Positions 33,036-43,254 of a DNA stretch of 64,000 nucleotides are shown in pieces. The position numbers and the translations under genes were made by a program. The notes under the pieces were generated by a model that was not told the origin of the DNA, ran no database searches, and saw only the letters and a list, made by a program, of their open reading frames with translations. Source of the DNA: Liolophura sinensis (lineage: Eukaryota; Mollusca; Polyplacophora; Chitonida; Chitonidae); assembly GCF_032854445.1 (NCBI RefSeq), contig NC_088304.1:28587732-28651731 (forward strand), read 5' to 3'. Position 1 is the stretch's first letter. Every line of letters begins with the position of its first letter.

Positions 33036-34194
33036 GACCAGGCCTCGGGCATGCTCAGTCCTCGGGGATGTGTTCCCACTGGGCTCAGAACGCCGGAGTT
33101 GCTGATTTCGAACAATTTATATCCAACTATGAAACAAATAGTTAATTTTTGAATATATTATCCAGGTAAGTGATATTAGGCTAATGCAAATGTCAACCAA
33201 AACGTATCTTTGGTTAAAGTTAAAATAAAGTTTATTCTATAGTAGCATGACCACTCTTGCAGTGTGTGCGACGCATCGGTAGCGAAGACTCATGCAAACC
33301 ACGTTAGCTAGCAGAAGGATAAATGCTAATGTTGTGTCATTTTCTCTCCCACTGATTGTACTTGGTGTATCTGACCTTTTGAATACCAGTGATCCATATC
33401 CAACAGCTCGGCCTGGGATGGTTGTATAAAGTCATCCTTGTGGTAAATTACGTACACACTGTGAAGGGGATTGTCAATCTGTTGATGACCTTCATGATAA
33501 GTAGCAGTGCATATATGAATAATGCATGTACTTTATACAATGAATGTCTGAAGCCATCATTTTAGAAAAAACATTGAAAGTAGCGTTAAAGGAGGGCCAG
33601 AATGTCAAGGACACTCTTATTTCAAGTTGAATTCAGCATTTTTGAAGCGTTGAACTACATTATTAAGCCAACTTATCAAATTGCCACGTAAGCAATTGTG
33701 AGTTTTGGTTTATTTCAAAACGATTAGACTCTAACATATTGGTTGACAGGAAATGTTTGAGCTTGTTTTCAGAATGACTCAAAGACACGTTTTTAGCACC
33801 ACATTTGCAGTATCGTGGTCGGAACATGATAGGGATGAGATATGATTTTTCCACACAGAACTATCTTTTCAGATTTTGGTAAACACGAAACATTCTTGGG
33901 GCTATGTACCTATCGATATAATATATCATATATACATGTTTTAAAAGAGAAGGACCTATTTTGTTCACCGGCCCTCACTGCGCGCTCTAGCTCAGGCGAT
34001 GAGATATGATTTTCCACATGGGAATGATAACGTTCTAAATCAAAACTAAGGAGAAACGTAAACACTTTCAACATTAAGTAAAATACAAAAAAAGATAAAA
34101 CTCGAAAACAAGTAAAAACATGTTTTAAAATTTTGGTAAACACAAAACATTCTATATATGCATGTTTTAAAAGGTTTTTAAAAACCGGACCTCA
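33036..34194. other. Unassigned intergenic DNA
   Basis: A local direct repeat is present: GAGATATGATTTTTCCACA (33837) and GAGATATGATTTTCCACA (34001), and TTTTGGTAAACACGAAACATTCT (33874) and TTTTGGTAAACACAAAACATTCT (34132), spacings of about 164 and 258 bp. No gene called. Confidence 0.45.
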
Positions 34195-34500
34195 CTGTGA
34201 ACGCTAGCTTTTTTGCTTTACTCTGTGCTTGTCTAGATATAAGCGTCAAGTCCGACATTCCTATACAATTCGTAGTGCTTAAAGGGCGTTCCAAGACGAT
34301 AATCGCAAGACCCATTTCCACAACAACGTTTAACACTGACTCCCGAAGACAAAGGTATGTAAGAAATTATACAAATAAGAAATAAAGCCGGTAACACACA
34401 AGAGAGAAGCGGTCATCAGTTTTCAATGATGCCGGGCAGACAATGAAAATTCCAGGCATGAATTCCATATCAAAGTTCAAATTCGTAGTCCATGAATGAG
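34195..34500 (-). repeat. Dispersed unit C, copy 1, with small conserved ORF
   Basis: On the minus strand, after CCGCTTCTCTCTTGTGTGTTACCGG, an open segment reads LPALFLICIISYIPLSSG, then VSVKRCCGNGSCDYRLGTPF and KHYELYRNVGLDAY, ending at a stop near 34220. The copy at 48200-48560 keeps this frame across about 170 bp without indels. The peptide looks like a signal sequence plus a short Cys-containing domain; I do not recognise it. The neighbouring 83-bp segment (34417-34500) is present in opposite orientation in copy 2. Confidence 0.6.
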
Positions 34501-34529
34501 TTCCATGTCAAATAACAGCTAAACAAGTA

Positions 34530-35420
34530 TCTCAGTCGCGCTTTCATTGCAACTGTTCATAAAGGCATCATGCTGATGCATGGCTACGTTTACGGCCCCT
34601 AGCCCCAGGTTAAGCGGTATTAGATACAGTTTGAAAATGACGAGCGTTACAGACCCTAACCGATCAGATTATGATTCAAAAGTAACGGCCGATTATGTCT
34701 TTCCCGTTAATATGTAAAGATATCATGCTACAAGAGGCGCCATCTATGATGTTACACATGACATACAAGATAGACGGTTACACTGGGCAACCAGCGCCAT
34801 CTATGTTGTTAAATACCATGTACGCGATAGATATGTACATAGGGATAACAGCGCCGTCTATGTGGTTGATCACAATGCAGATCGCCAGAGATCCTGAACG
34901 CTCTGTCCATACCTGCCTACGAGAGTGTTGTATTGATTGTAAAATTTGAGAAACTTAGAACGAAGCCGTTTGATGGAGTATCCTTGACAAACTAGTTTTT
35001 CAACGAGCAACTTGTGACGCAGATTAAAGTCACCACAATTAACGCAAGATCTGACAAATGCTACAAGGCGAGATATGTACATGCCATATGCAGGACCCTT
35101 TGGTATATTGCTATCTAAATAAGGATAATTTACAATATCAAAATTGAAATTATTCCTTTTGTCGTAAAGGCGGCGTGAAAGGAGACCTTGTCCGTCTTTG
35201 TACAGATATAGATCCAAATAAGATGTACCATCAGGACTATCTGTTGTCCGCTTCAGCAATATGGGGATTATTTAACGCCAGTAGATCATCAATATACCGC
35301 TTGGTAAATGAAAAGGATCGATCTTTAAAGATGTTACTTTTAAGTAATTTCTGCATATATGGCATACGTTGTTGTTATCAGGACATCAAGCTGGTAAGGT
35401 TTTAAATGAACTTTCAAATT
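34530..35420 (-). pseudogene. Reverse-transcriptase element, copy ii (5'-truncated)
   Basis: Minus strand, right to left: FTKRYIDDLLALNNPHI (35270-35330), the RT catalytic YIDD box, then a frame break, then an open 129-codon stretch (34870-35259) with SYLDLYLYKDGQGLLSRRLY, DKRNNFNFDIVNYPYLDSNI, GPAYGMYISRLVAFVRSC and KFLKFYNQYNTLVGRYGQSV to a stop. The 3' region carries a 57-bp triple repeat (34737-34886) and the family 3' UTR (34530-34660, GTATCTCAGTCGCGC, TTGCAACTGTTCATAAAGGC, GGCCCCTAGCCCCAGG). Everything 5' of the catalytic box is missing, as is usual for 5'-truncated retrotransposons. RT class not assigned. Confidence 0.8.
34737..34886. repeat. 57-bp tandem triplet in the 3' region of RT element copy ii
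   Basis: GCGCCATCTATGATG (34737), GCGCCATCTATGTTG (34794) and GCGCCGTCTATGTGG (34851) mark three units at exact 57-bp spacing. The period is a multiple of 3 and the plus frame stays open, but this is antisense to the element and probably incidental. Confidence 0.85.
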
Positions 35421-36220
35421 TGAACTAGAATATCCTGTTCACTAGATATAAACAACGCAAAACGTTGTCCTCAGGGATTTGCGGACTCAGAGGAAATAAA
35501 ATAAATTTTCTATATAAATTCTAGATTGTTTCCCCGAAGACGTCAAAAGCGTTAAGAAGACAAAGAGATTTTAGACCGACACGAATGGCACAATACTGCA
35601 CGCTGGGCATGGAAACAGGGATCTGTCTTGTTTATTTAAAAAAATCACCCTTATAGTTACATCAAAACAACAAGGTTTTCTTTAGTGCTAATATTTATAA
35701 ACGATATTATTCATTGTTCATTGAATGGAACTGCTCTGAATATACTCCCTTGTTAAGCGGCAGTGACTATGACGTAACGCGAGATTATGTTGAGACGTGA
35801 AAATGCGAGAATTGGGACCTTGCCTTTTACAACATGCAGTATGTGGGTTATGTCATAACAATGACAAATATTTTGTAGGCAGAGTGTAATGAAACATGTT
35901 ATCAGCAGTTGAAAGTCGCAGAAATGTTACGAGATCGTAGATGAAGTCGACGTTTTCAGCTTAAGAGTTCATCGAAGTTGTCTGTTGTATTTAATTAGGG
36001 CCACGGTTTTAAAATCACCTCAGAATGGATTTTAAAAATACATAACGTTTATTCTGGGCTTTCCAAATAAGTTTACAAAATTAAAATCTAGGTTAAGGCT
36101 AGGTCATGAACTAACTAGCTCAAAAACCCTCCACTTGCTATTGTCTGAGGTCCCACCTAACCACAGCTTACTCATAAAAACGCACTTTCGAAATGAGAGA
36201 GTGATCTGAAGGGAGGTAAT
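35421..36220. other. Unassigned DNA between two RT-element copies
   Basis: Contains no recognised domain. Parts may be degraded element sequence. Confidence 0.35.
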
Positions 36221-36224
36221 TTGG

Positions 36225-36535
36225 TCCGGCCCCATTGCTGGAATATCTCATGACTAATATATATGTGAAGTTCGAGACCATTTACCAACAGTGGATGTGT
36301 AGGCCAATGGGTACAAATTACATACGCACCTTTGTTTGCAGATCTATCACTATCTCAATTGAATACGAAGATATGCAATATAGACGTATATTTTTACAAG
36401 GATGACAAAGATCTTCTTCATGCTTTCTTTTTAACATGGAATAATTTCAACTTCGAAATTGTGAATTATCCAGAAATGGATATTAATATGCCAATGGATG
36501 CTGCTCATATGTATCCCTCCGTGTAGCATTTGTTA
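36225..36535 (+). pseudogene. Reverse-transcriptase element, copy iii (internally deleted)
   Basis: LEYLMTNIYVKFETIYQQ then PMGTNY (36309-36320), a frameshift, then APLFADLS (RT motif-B region, MGTNCAPL.ADL in the family), fused directly to DVYFYKDDKDLLHAFF, WNNFNFEIVNYPEMDINMP and HMYPSV before a stop at 36524. Compared with copy ii the segment carrying YIDD is deleted, so the product could not be catalytic. Orientation is opposite to copies i, ii and iv. Confidence 0.75.
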
Positions 36536-36689
36536 GATTCTGTGTCAAATATGATGTTTTTGTCCATACTATAAGTTCTTAATAAAAAAAAATACACTGT
36601 CGACAATATTCCGTCACACGCATTCCTTTCAAGTTTTTAAAATTAAACGACATTAATTCTACATAGATTTTGTTTCCAAGTATATTTAT

Positions 36690-36985
36690 GCTTCTGTTCT
36701 TCCGGCTGTGAGAAGTCAGGAGACCTGGGATCAATTCCGGTTCCAGTTAAAAAAATTTTTTTTAAATGGTACTTCTTGCTGTCTGGCTTTGCGCTCAGTC
36801 CTGGGAAGTTAGCACATGGAGACAGGAGCGGTTGACCCGGTGTCAGTATAACGTGACTAGGTGGGATGTCATGTCTGGTGTCTTCGGCATAATACTCCAG
36901 TGGCGGCATGGGCTCGCCGTGCAATAAGAAGGTACAGTATGTGTACACACACCGAATGACTCCTCGTCGTCATATTATTCTAAGC
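36690..36985 (+). mobile_element. SINE family 2, plus strand
   Basis: Degenerate tRNA-like head (GAGACCTGGGATCAATTCCGG, B-box like) and the body GGTGTCAGTATAACGTGACTAGGTGGGATGTCATGTCTGGTGTCTTCGGC, ending ACACACACCGAATGACTCCTCGTCGTCATAT. A T-rich insertion lies at about 36750-36767. Confidence 0.75.
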
Positions 36986-37439
36986 CATATTTGTTTTCTT
37001 TGGAGAACACACTAAAATCCATGTACATTTTTTTCTGGTATTCCGAATTTCAGTTCCAAATGTTCTCATCTAAGTCATGTAAAAGACGTCTTTATGTCAG
37101 ATATCTTATCCACTTTCATCCATTGTATGTTTTTTTTACTTCAAGATCATCTTGTAACTGGTCAATCACCATTTTATGTTGACAGAAGTCAATAAATCTC
37201 CAAGTCATTCACAGGATGCATTGTGTCAGTTAGTCCTGACAGCTGCTATGCATTCCAGATCAATGGCGATCTGCTTTTATGTTTTATCTAATTCCACTTA
37301 ACCCGGTGACAGAAAATTTATATGCATCCATTTTCTTTGATCGACATGACACGTTTATATACAGTTGGTGTCAAACTGCGATTGATATATAATTTCTATT
37401 CAATGTAGAAATTATCCACAGACTACAAGTTTCAAATAT
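36986..37439. other. Unassigned intergenic DNA
   Basis: Nothing recognised. Confidence 0.35.
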
Positions 37440-38035
37440 GAATTGAGCTGAATCTATGCGTCGAAACAAACATTCGAGTACCAGCCGTCAACCAATACGC
37501 AAATTCCAGGCGGCTTGCGAAATGTCAGTCGGCTTGCGAAATGCAGAAGTTGGCAAAAATCTTAAGCTGCCTCCAAGCTGTAGGTTGATAAATACCGGAC
37601 AGGTAAATACCAGTCAAATTTCAGTCCAGTTGGAAAATGCCAGGCAAGTTCCGAAATGTCGAAGCTGGCACAAGTTGGGAACACCCTAGTTCTAGATGGC
37701 GATGTACCGGATTGCAGAATGGCAGGCAGCAGAGTGGCAGGCAGCGGGATGGCAGGCGGGTTGCGAATGTCGAAGTTAGTACAAATCCAAGTTGCAAGCA
37801 CTGAAGTTGTAGGTAGCTAAATGCCGGACGGCAAAATATCAGTCGGGTTGCCAAACGCCCAAGTAAAAAAATGCAAATGACCAGGTTGCAAAAAGCCTTA
37901 CTGGAGCTTCAAAATTCCAATTTGGACGCGAAATGTCAGGCACCAAAATACCCTAGTCGCATTGCCACGCAGTAAAATACCAGTCGGGTTGGGAAATGTC
38001 AAGTTGTGAAAAAACTGATAGCGGGGACCTAAATT
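37440..38035. repeat. Degenerate short-period repeat (about 19-20 bp)
   Basis: Recurrent AAATGTCAGTCGGCTTGCG, AAATGCCAGGCAAGTTCCG, AAATGTCGAAG(C/T)TGGCAC, ATACCAGTCGGGTTG and TGGCAGGCAGC blocks. The period drifts, but the theme (AAATgCCAGnCgGgTTGcg) is visible throughout. No coding use evident; open frames on both strands reflect the lack of stop triplets in the unit. Confidence 0.65.
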
Positions 38036-38039
38036 TCGA

Positions 38040-39500
38040 GTGCTTGAGATTCTGTTTCGAGGCGGGTGCGGAATAGTGGCCTGCGAAGCGGACGAATCTT
38101 TCACGCATACGACAATCCGGACTAGTGCGAGCTATGCAGACCCGGAAACAGATCGCCGCGCTGGAAAGGGGGCTCGCGGGAGGGTCCACATGACAACCCG
38201 GAAGTTGCCCCAGCACTTCATACAGAATCCTTCTCTGCTGCCACAGCAATATGCAGTGGCATTGTCGTGCGGCGACGATCCGCGCTACCGATAAAAGTCA
38301 ACCTTAAGATCGACTGTATCATCGTTAACGCTTTGGTCTACATGGCTTGCAGCAACGCCTACGAGTTGTCGTGTTTCATCAGATATTTCTCCAATTTCGA
38401 TGACGTTTTTGGTCTGGTCCGGTTATCCGGTTGATTAAGCTCGCCGCGTCACCGTCAGACATAATTGCCTTTGAGTCGACCTTCCGGACTTACGATGCCT
38501 GACAACGCAATGAAGAAAGACGGATTCGCCGTCGACAGGCCGCGGTGCGCCGTCAGAACATACCTGACGAGTCACTCAGCCATAACCAATGGCATCGTGG
38601 GCAACACGGAAGACGCGATGGCGTACCTCGTGCAGCGCTTACCTTTGCTGGCACCTGTAAAATTGTTTAAATTTGTGGGCGGAGTTCATTGAGCAAGGCG
38701 AGAAATATAAGAATGGTCAATTGTTCGGGCACACGGTACGATGGAATACCTATAACACTGCAGCATCGTTTCACCACAATGGAAAACTTGCAATGCGCAA
38801 AGACAAAGAAAAAAATTCAAGTACCCGTCGATGTTTTCGGACCAGTAGCCCAGGGACATTAACAGCGGGAATGTACTTTTAGAGTGCCTGAAGTTTGATC
38901 CGATGCGGATAAAGGAGAAGGTCTATAAAGGAAGGGACCTTCTCCTTTATCCGCGGACGAAATTCCCAATGCGACAGGTGCAATTGGGATAGAGCGATGA
39001 GACGATCGACGCCCTTCTTGATCTCCCTTTGCCGAGACCCTCTCACGGTAAGGCCTGTCTCATTTACCATGGCCGCAAGCTGCACTTTCGTCACGGGCGC
39101 AGTTTCGATCTGCTGCCCCGGATGTATCTTTTGGGTTTGGCGTACGGTGGAGATCCGAACTGTCTGATGGACAACCTCCGGGTTTCGCCAGTGACGGCCT
39201 GACCTATCTGGCTTGGCCCGACGATTCGCCGTCCAACGGACTAATTCCCTGTCCACGACAGGCCAGTTTCCGACCTGCAATTCCTGACCCTCGAAACGGT
39301 TGGCGACGCCATGATGGATCTGCTGAGGAAAAGGCGGTTCGCCGTCGACAGACCGTGTTAACAAGCGCAATTGGTGCAATGCGCCGTGAGGAAATGCCTG
39401 GCGAATAGGTAAGGCATAACCGACGACTTTTGTGAAATCGCCGAAAGGTCCGTGCCCGGCGTCGCTCAGAGTTTGAATCTGGGATTAGGCACACCGAGCA
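38040..39500. other. GC-rich islet with several broken open frames, origin unknown
   Basis: Composition is clearly GC-richer than the surrounding DNA, with many CpG and TCGCCG/GCCGTC words. Plus-strand open segments include IKVNLKIDCIIVNALVYMA (38300-38420), AMKKDGFAVDRPRCAVRTYL (about 38510-38570), IYHGRKLHFRHGRSFDLLPR with MYLLGLAYGGDPNC (38990-39200), and DAMMDLLRKRRFAVDRPC (about 39310-39360). The FAVDRP...CAVR motif occurs twice about 800 bp apart, so two diverged copies of one coding unit seem present. A 166-codon minus frame (38879-39379) overlaps. I cannot identify the protein. Candidates: an exogenous or viral insertion, a mobile-element ORF or an old host gene cluster. Confidence 0.5.
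38905..38954. repeat. Perfect 19-bp hairpin
   Basis: GCGGATAAAGGAGAAGGTC (38905-38923), 12-base spacer, then its exact reverse complement (38936-38954). It lies in the GC-rich islet between the two FAVDRP units. Confidence 0.9.
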
Positions 39501-42149
39501 TTACAGTGCTAAACCAGTAGGGTCGACTCAGTAAACGGAGAAGAAAAACCACGGCGACGAGTCATATGCCAATAACCCTTAAATGATAAATCCTAGAATG
39601 CGCATGGCATCGGTAATTGATTTGCATATACAGACGCGGTGTCTCTATAAATATCTTTCGCCATAACCGAGCGTACACTATTTTATACGCAATAATTGCT
39701 TTTTTCGCCCGAGTATAATGCATCTTCGCATTAACTTCTGCACTTACCTTGAGAGCTGGCGCATTCGACACCGTAATATTGTGCCTGGCGGACCACACAA
39801 TCTGCCCAGCCGCAGTTTGCCTAAAGAGCTGGAAGAATTACTCCAAATGGATAATGACTTTGTCTTTGGACCTTTTGCGAGTTCCATTTCATCTTTTTAA
39901 AATTTGGTACTTTCCAAAGACACTTGTCGTTACTAATGCCTAACTGAATTATCTGAGTGTAAATGTTATCCGCAAGCTAACTCCAAATAAAACTGGGTTT
40001 AGGGTCAGTTCTGCTTTTTACCTCTGGTGCGTCTTTCATGCGTTTCAGTATGTATACCTCTGTATCTCCGAAGACGTTACAATCACCTTAAAATTCCTTA
40101 GTGCAGAGCAGTGCACCTTATTTTTGCAATTAACTGTAAACTCGGTTATAATATTTGCAATCAATTGTGCTTACCGATATATTTGTGCAAGAGGGCCCAA
40201 GAAAGGGATGGGAAGAATTCCTAAAGTCTGTGGCTTTTATTTTCCCTGCAAACTGCACGTCTATAATTTACGATGTAGACATCAAAAAACACGCTGACTG
40301 CACGCAATTTAGTCGTGTGGCTTTACTGACACATAACATCGACTTCTATTAAGGTGAAGAATGAACACTTATTTTCAGTCATTTTCGCTTACAAAACGTT
40401 ATATACCTTTCCATAAAACTATGTATACATCATTATATACAGCCAGTTTACATCGGCCCCTTTTATACTTTATGACATTTACAATCTTCTGCTCAGTTGA
40501 TTTAAATCCCTTTCATATCTGTTTTTATGGCACAAAATTGAGCTTTGATCTCATTTTAATTATTGTTTCAATTTTGTAATGAAATTGAAATAACCAGATA
40601 TTAAATATATAGAGTAACTTCTGTTGTGTTTTTAGCTTATCAATTCATCCTTTCTGTTAATAAACGGTGGGCAAGCAAACGTTTCCTAGTCTTGTCTTAG
40701 CTACTCTTTTGAAGCGGAACGCATTTATTGTTGCACGATTCTCCAGATATTTAGAACATGCGTCATAGGAAACATATATTTTCAAACAAGATTTTCCTCG
40801 GACTTAGATGTAAACACTTTGCGTTAGTTAACATTGACTGTATCGTACAAAATAGGCAGTACACAATGGAGGTCCAAATTAACGATTTATCGCTATCGCT
40901 AATTCATGTATAACGCAGCTAGCTCTTAGCAGCATGTAAACATACTAGCATGTAATTAACGTCATTTTTTGCATGACTTTGAAATCAAATAAAAGGAAAA
41001 TCATTGATAATGCAGTAATTAATGGTTTCACTTGCATATTAACTACCGACACTTGGTGTACAATATAATAACGGTATTCGTTGGTTTCATTCGTCGTTAC
41101 GTGAACAAAACTATCTACTTACCAGTTATAATATTCTAATTAATGCCCAATAACAATCGACACGTGATGTATACCTATATTGCATTACCTAAAACCTTCG
41201 AGACTCTGCTAAGTGCTTACACATATGCAAGATCCACAACTGTCGACAAATGTTGTTGATTGTTTGTAATATGATATTCACAATTTAACAGCCTGAGTGT
41301 GTCTTTAGCCAATCTCTCCGGTTTCCAAAGCAGTATTATCGATAAAAGATCGGATAAAATGTTAAAGCTTTTATATACACACGTGTTTTCACTTCGATCA
41401 TTTCACAGTAATCTGGTGTAGAGCAAGAAATATTTTGCCACCTGATGTGACTCATGTAGGCTGTAGGGGTAGAGTTAATGCTCTGCCCTAAGTATGGCCG
41501 TGTATTTACAAATGTATAACTCTTGGGCATCACCGGTAAACGTAGTACCCTTCACAATCATGATAACCATATCAGTCCCAGACATCATAATCGTCATCAT
41601 CGTCATCATCATGGTAATAATGATCATAATGTACAACACGATCATAATGCACACAGTCATCGTCATAATACCCACTTACTTTAACAAGATCATAGTTGAC
41701 TTCATCCATCATCAAGAAGCCCTGCACACATTCTGGAAGTGGTTGCTATCTGGCGGATGACGACATCCCTTGTCTGTGTGAGCAGCCATGTTGAGAGATC
41801 GTCGGATTGCTTTTCGGCAGTGCTTTTCTAGGCTAAGCACAGTGCCAGGTGCAGACCGTATTTGAGTCATTGCTTATGGAGACAGATAATCCGACAGATG
41901 TGCTTTTTCATTTACTTCATTTATTTCCTCGTAGGGCATGCTTTCAAGGATTACCTCTATTAGGTCTATATCACGCATTCTTAGGCTCGACAGATAGCTT
42001 GTGACGACTCCCTTGTTGACATTATTCTAAAACAAATATGGAATAAAAAAGTCAAATGCAAATATTGAAGATTTCTTGAGCATCGGTTATTTCATGTGAA
42101 TGTGTTGTTTTCGCGCATGATGGTAATTGTACATAATAACCCAGAAGAT
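39501..42149. other. Long stretch without a supported gene
   Basis: Frames at 39718-39943, 40155-40352 and 40361-40579 have no recognised domains. An imperfect (ATC/ATA)n tract lies at about 41560-41680 and generates hydrophobic open frames on both strands (41475-41760) that are not genes. Confidence 0.45.
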
Positions 42150-42250
42150 GATGCTTATTTTTTTTTTGATTCGATTGAAGTTATACGCCGTACTCAAGAA
42201 TATTTTACTGGCAAACCCACGATCACCCGCTGGTTGCTTCCGGACGTGGG
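42150..42250 (-). mobile_element. SINE family 1 3' fragment
   Basis: GATTCGATTGAAGTTATACGCCGTACTCAAGAATATTTTAC then ACCCACGATCACCCGCTGGTTGC; the middle of the SINE is deleted. Confidence 0.65.
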
Positions 42251-42762
42251 CCATATGTTTTTTATTATATATATCATGCCGCTTCCCACAAAGAGTGGGA
42301 AATGCACTAAGTTAACCTGCACTCTCCAATAACTAAACCAACGACAGGTCATTAAGTTCCTATGACAGTTTAATGACTGCAAGATCCATAGTTGTATGGA
42401 GAATGTAAGGGTAAAGTCTACAGAAAAGAAAGAAAAGCAACAGTTTATCAGTAACAGAATAACATGATTGTCATCCAGTACGGTTGATTACATTCGGTAA
42501 CATCCACATTGTATACCTTGTATCATATAAGGCTTCGAGTTACATCCCTGCTTTAATAAACGGTCTGCATTAAACACATCACAATGAAAATACGTACAGC
42601 CACATTACTCATGTATGTATCACTACGCGTATGTGGAGGAGAGTTAATGCTTATACTGTGTACTTTACGTCTTACAATGTAGTTTTTCAATATTTCCTTT
42701 TACCATGTTATCATACATTTTTATGTGTACATATACTCAACTAAACTATACACATGGACAAT

Positions 42763-43177
42763 AAAACAGCTCCTTTCATCATAAGTGGAAATTATTCCAC
42801 TTCGGATGATATCATAGTTCGGCTACCGCGTGGTGAATCTGTAAAATGGCACTGCTGTGAACTACGAGCAATTCACGACAAATCACGGCCTGTCAGTGAT
42901 AAATGCAAAAGGCAGGATGAGCTTAGAGTCCTAAGAAATAATGTTACTCGCACTGTGGGTTGCCGTCCGAAATTATAAGAATAAAACACAAACACAGGTG
43001 AGCGGAGTTCGCCATTTTCGTTTGTATGTCGGTCCATGGTAACGTAAAACGCAAACCTATGTTTCTGAGAAAGCTATCCATAAAAACAAATAAAGTGAAA
43101 ACGGATTTCTTAAAATGTACAATTCAGATAATACACAAATCGTTGGGAAAATAATACTCTCTGTAGCAGCCGTTACA
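42763..43177 (-). repeat. 3' LTR of the BEL/Pao element
   Basis: Shares with the other LTR: CATCATAAGTGGAAATTATTCC, ATATCATAGTTCGGCTACCGC, AACTACGAGCAATTCACGAC, TCCTAAGAAATAATGTTACTC, TTTGTATGTCGGTCC.TGGTAACG and CTATCCATAAAAACAAATAAAGTG. On the minus strand it begins TGTAACGGCTGCTACAGAG. Base substitutions and small indels separate the two LTRs. Confidence 0.92.
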
Positions 43178-43254
43178 GTATACTTCCGGCCTGGTATCTG
43201 TAAAGATGCCATACTTCGATATCAGTGGTTACAGGGATGTCATCTGAAGTAGCT

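Noticed and set aside
38879-39379. 166-codon minus frame in the GC-rich islet as a gene
   Set aside because: Plus-strand frames in the same DNA look more protein-like and carry the duplicated FAVDRP motif; stop-poor GC-rich DNA makes long chance frames common.
41475-41760. Hydrophobic Ile/Val/Met-rich open frames on both strands, membrane-protein-like
   Set aside because: Produced by an imperfect ATC/ATA microsatellite; symmetric on both strands.
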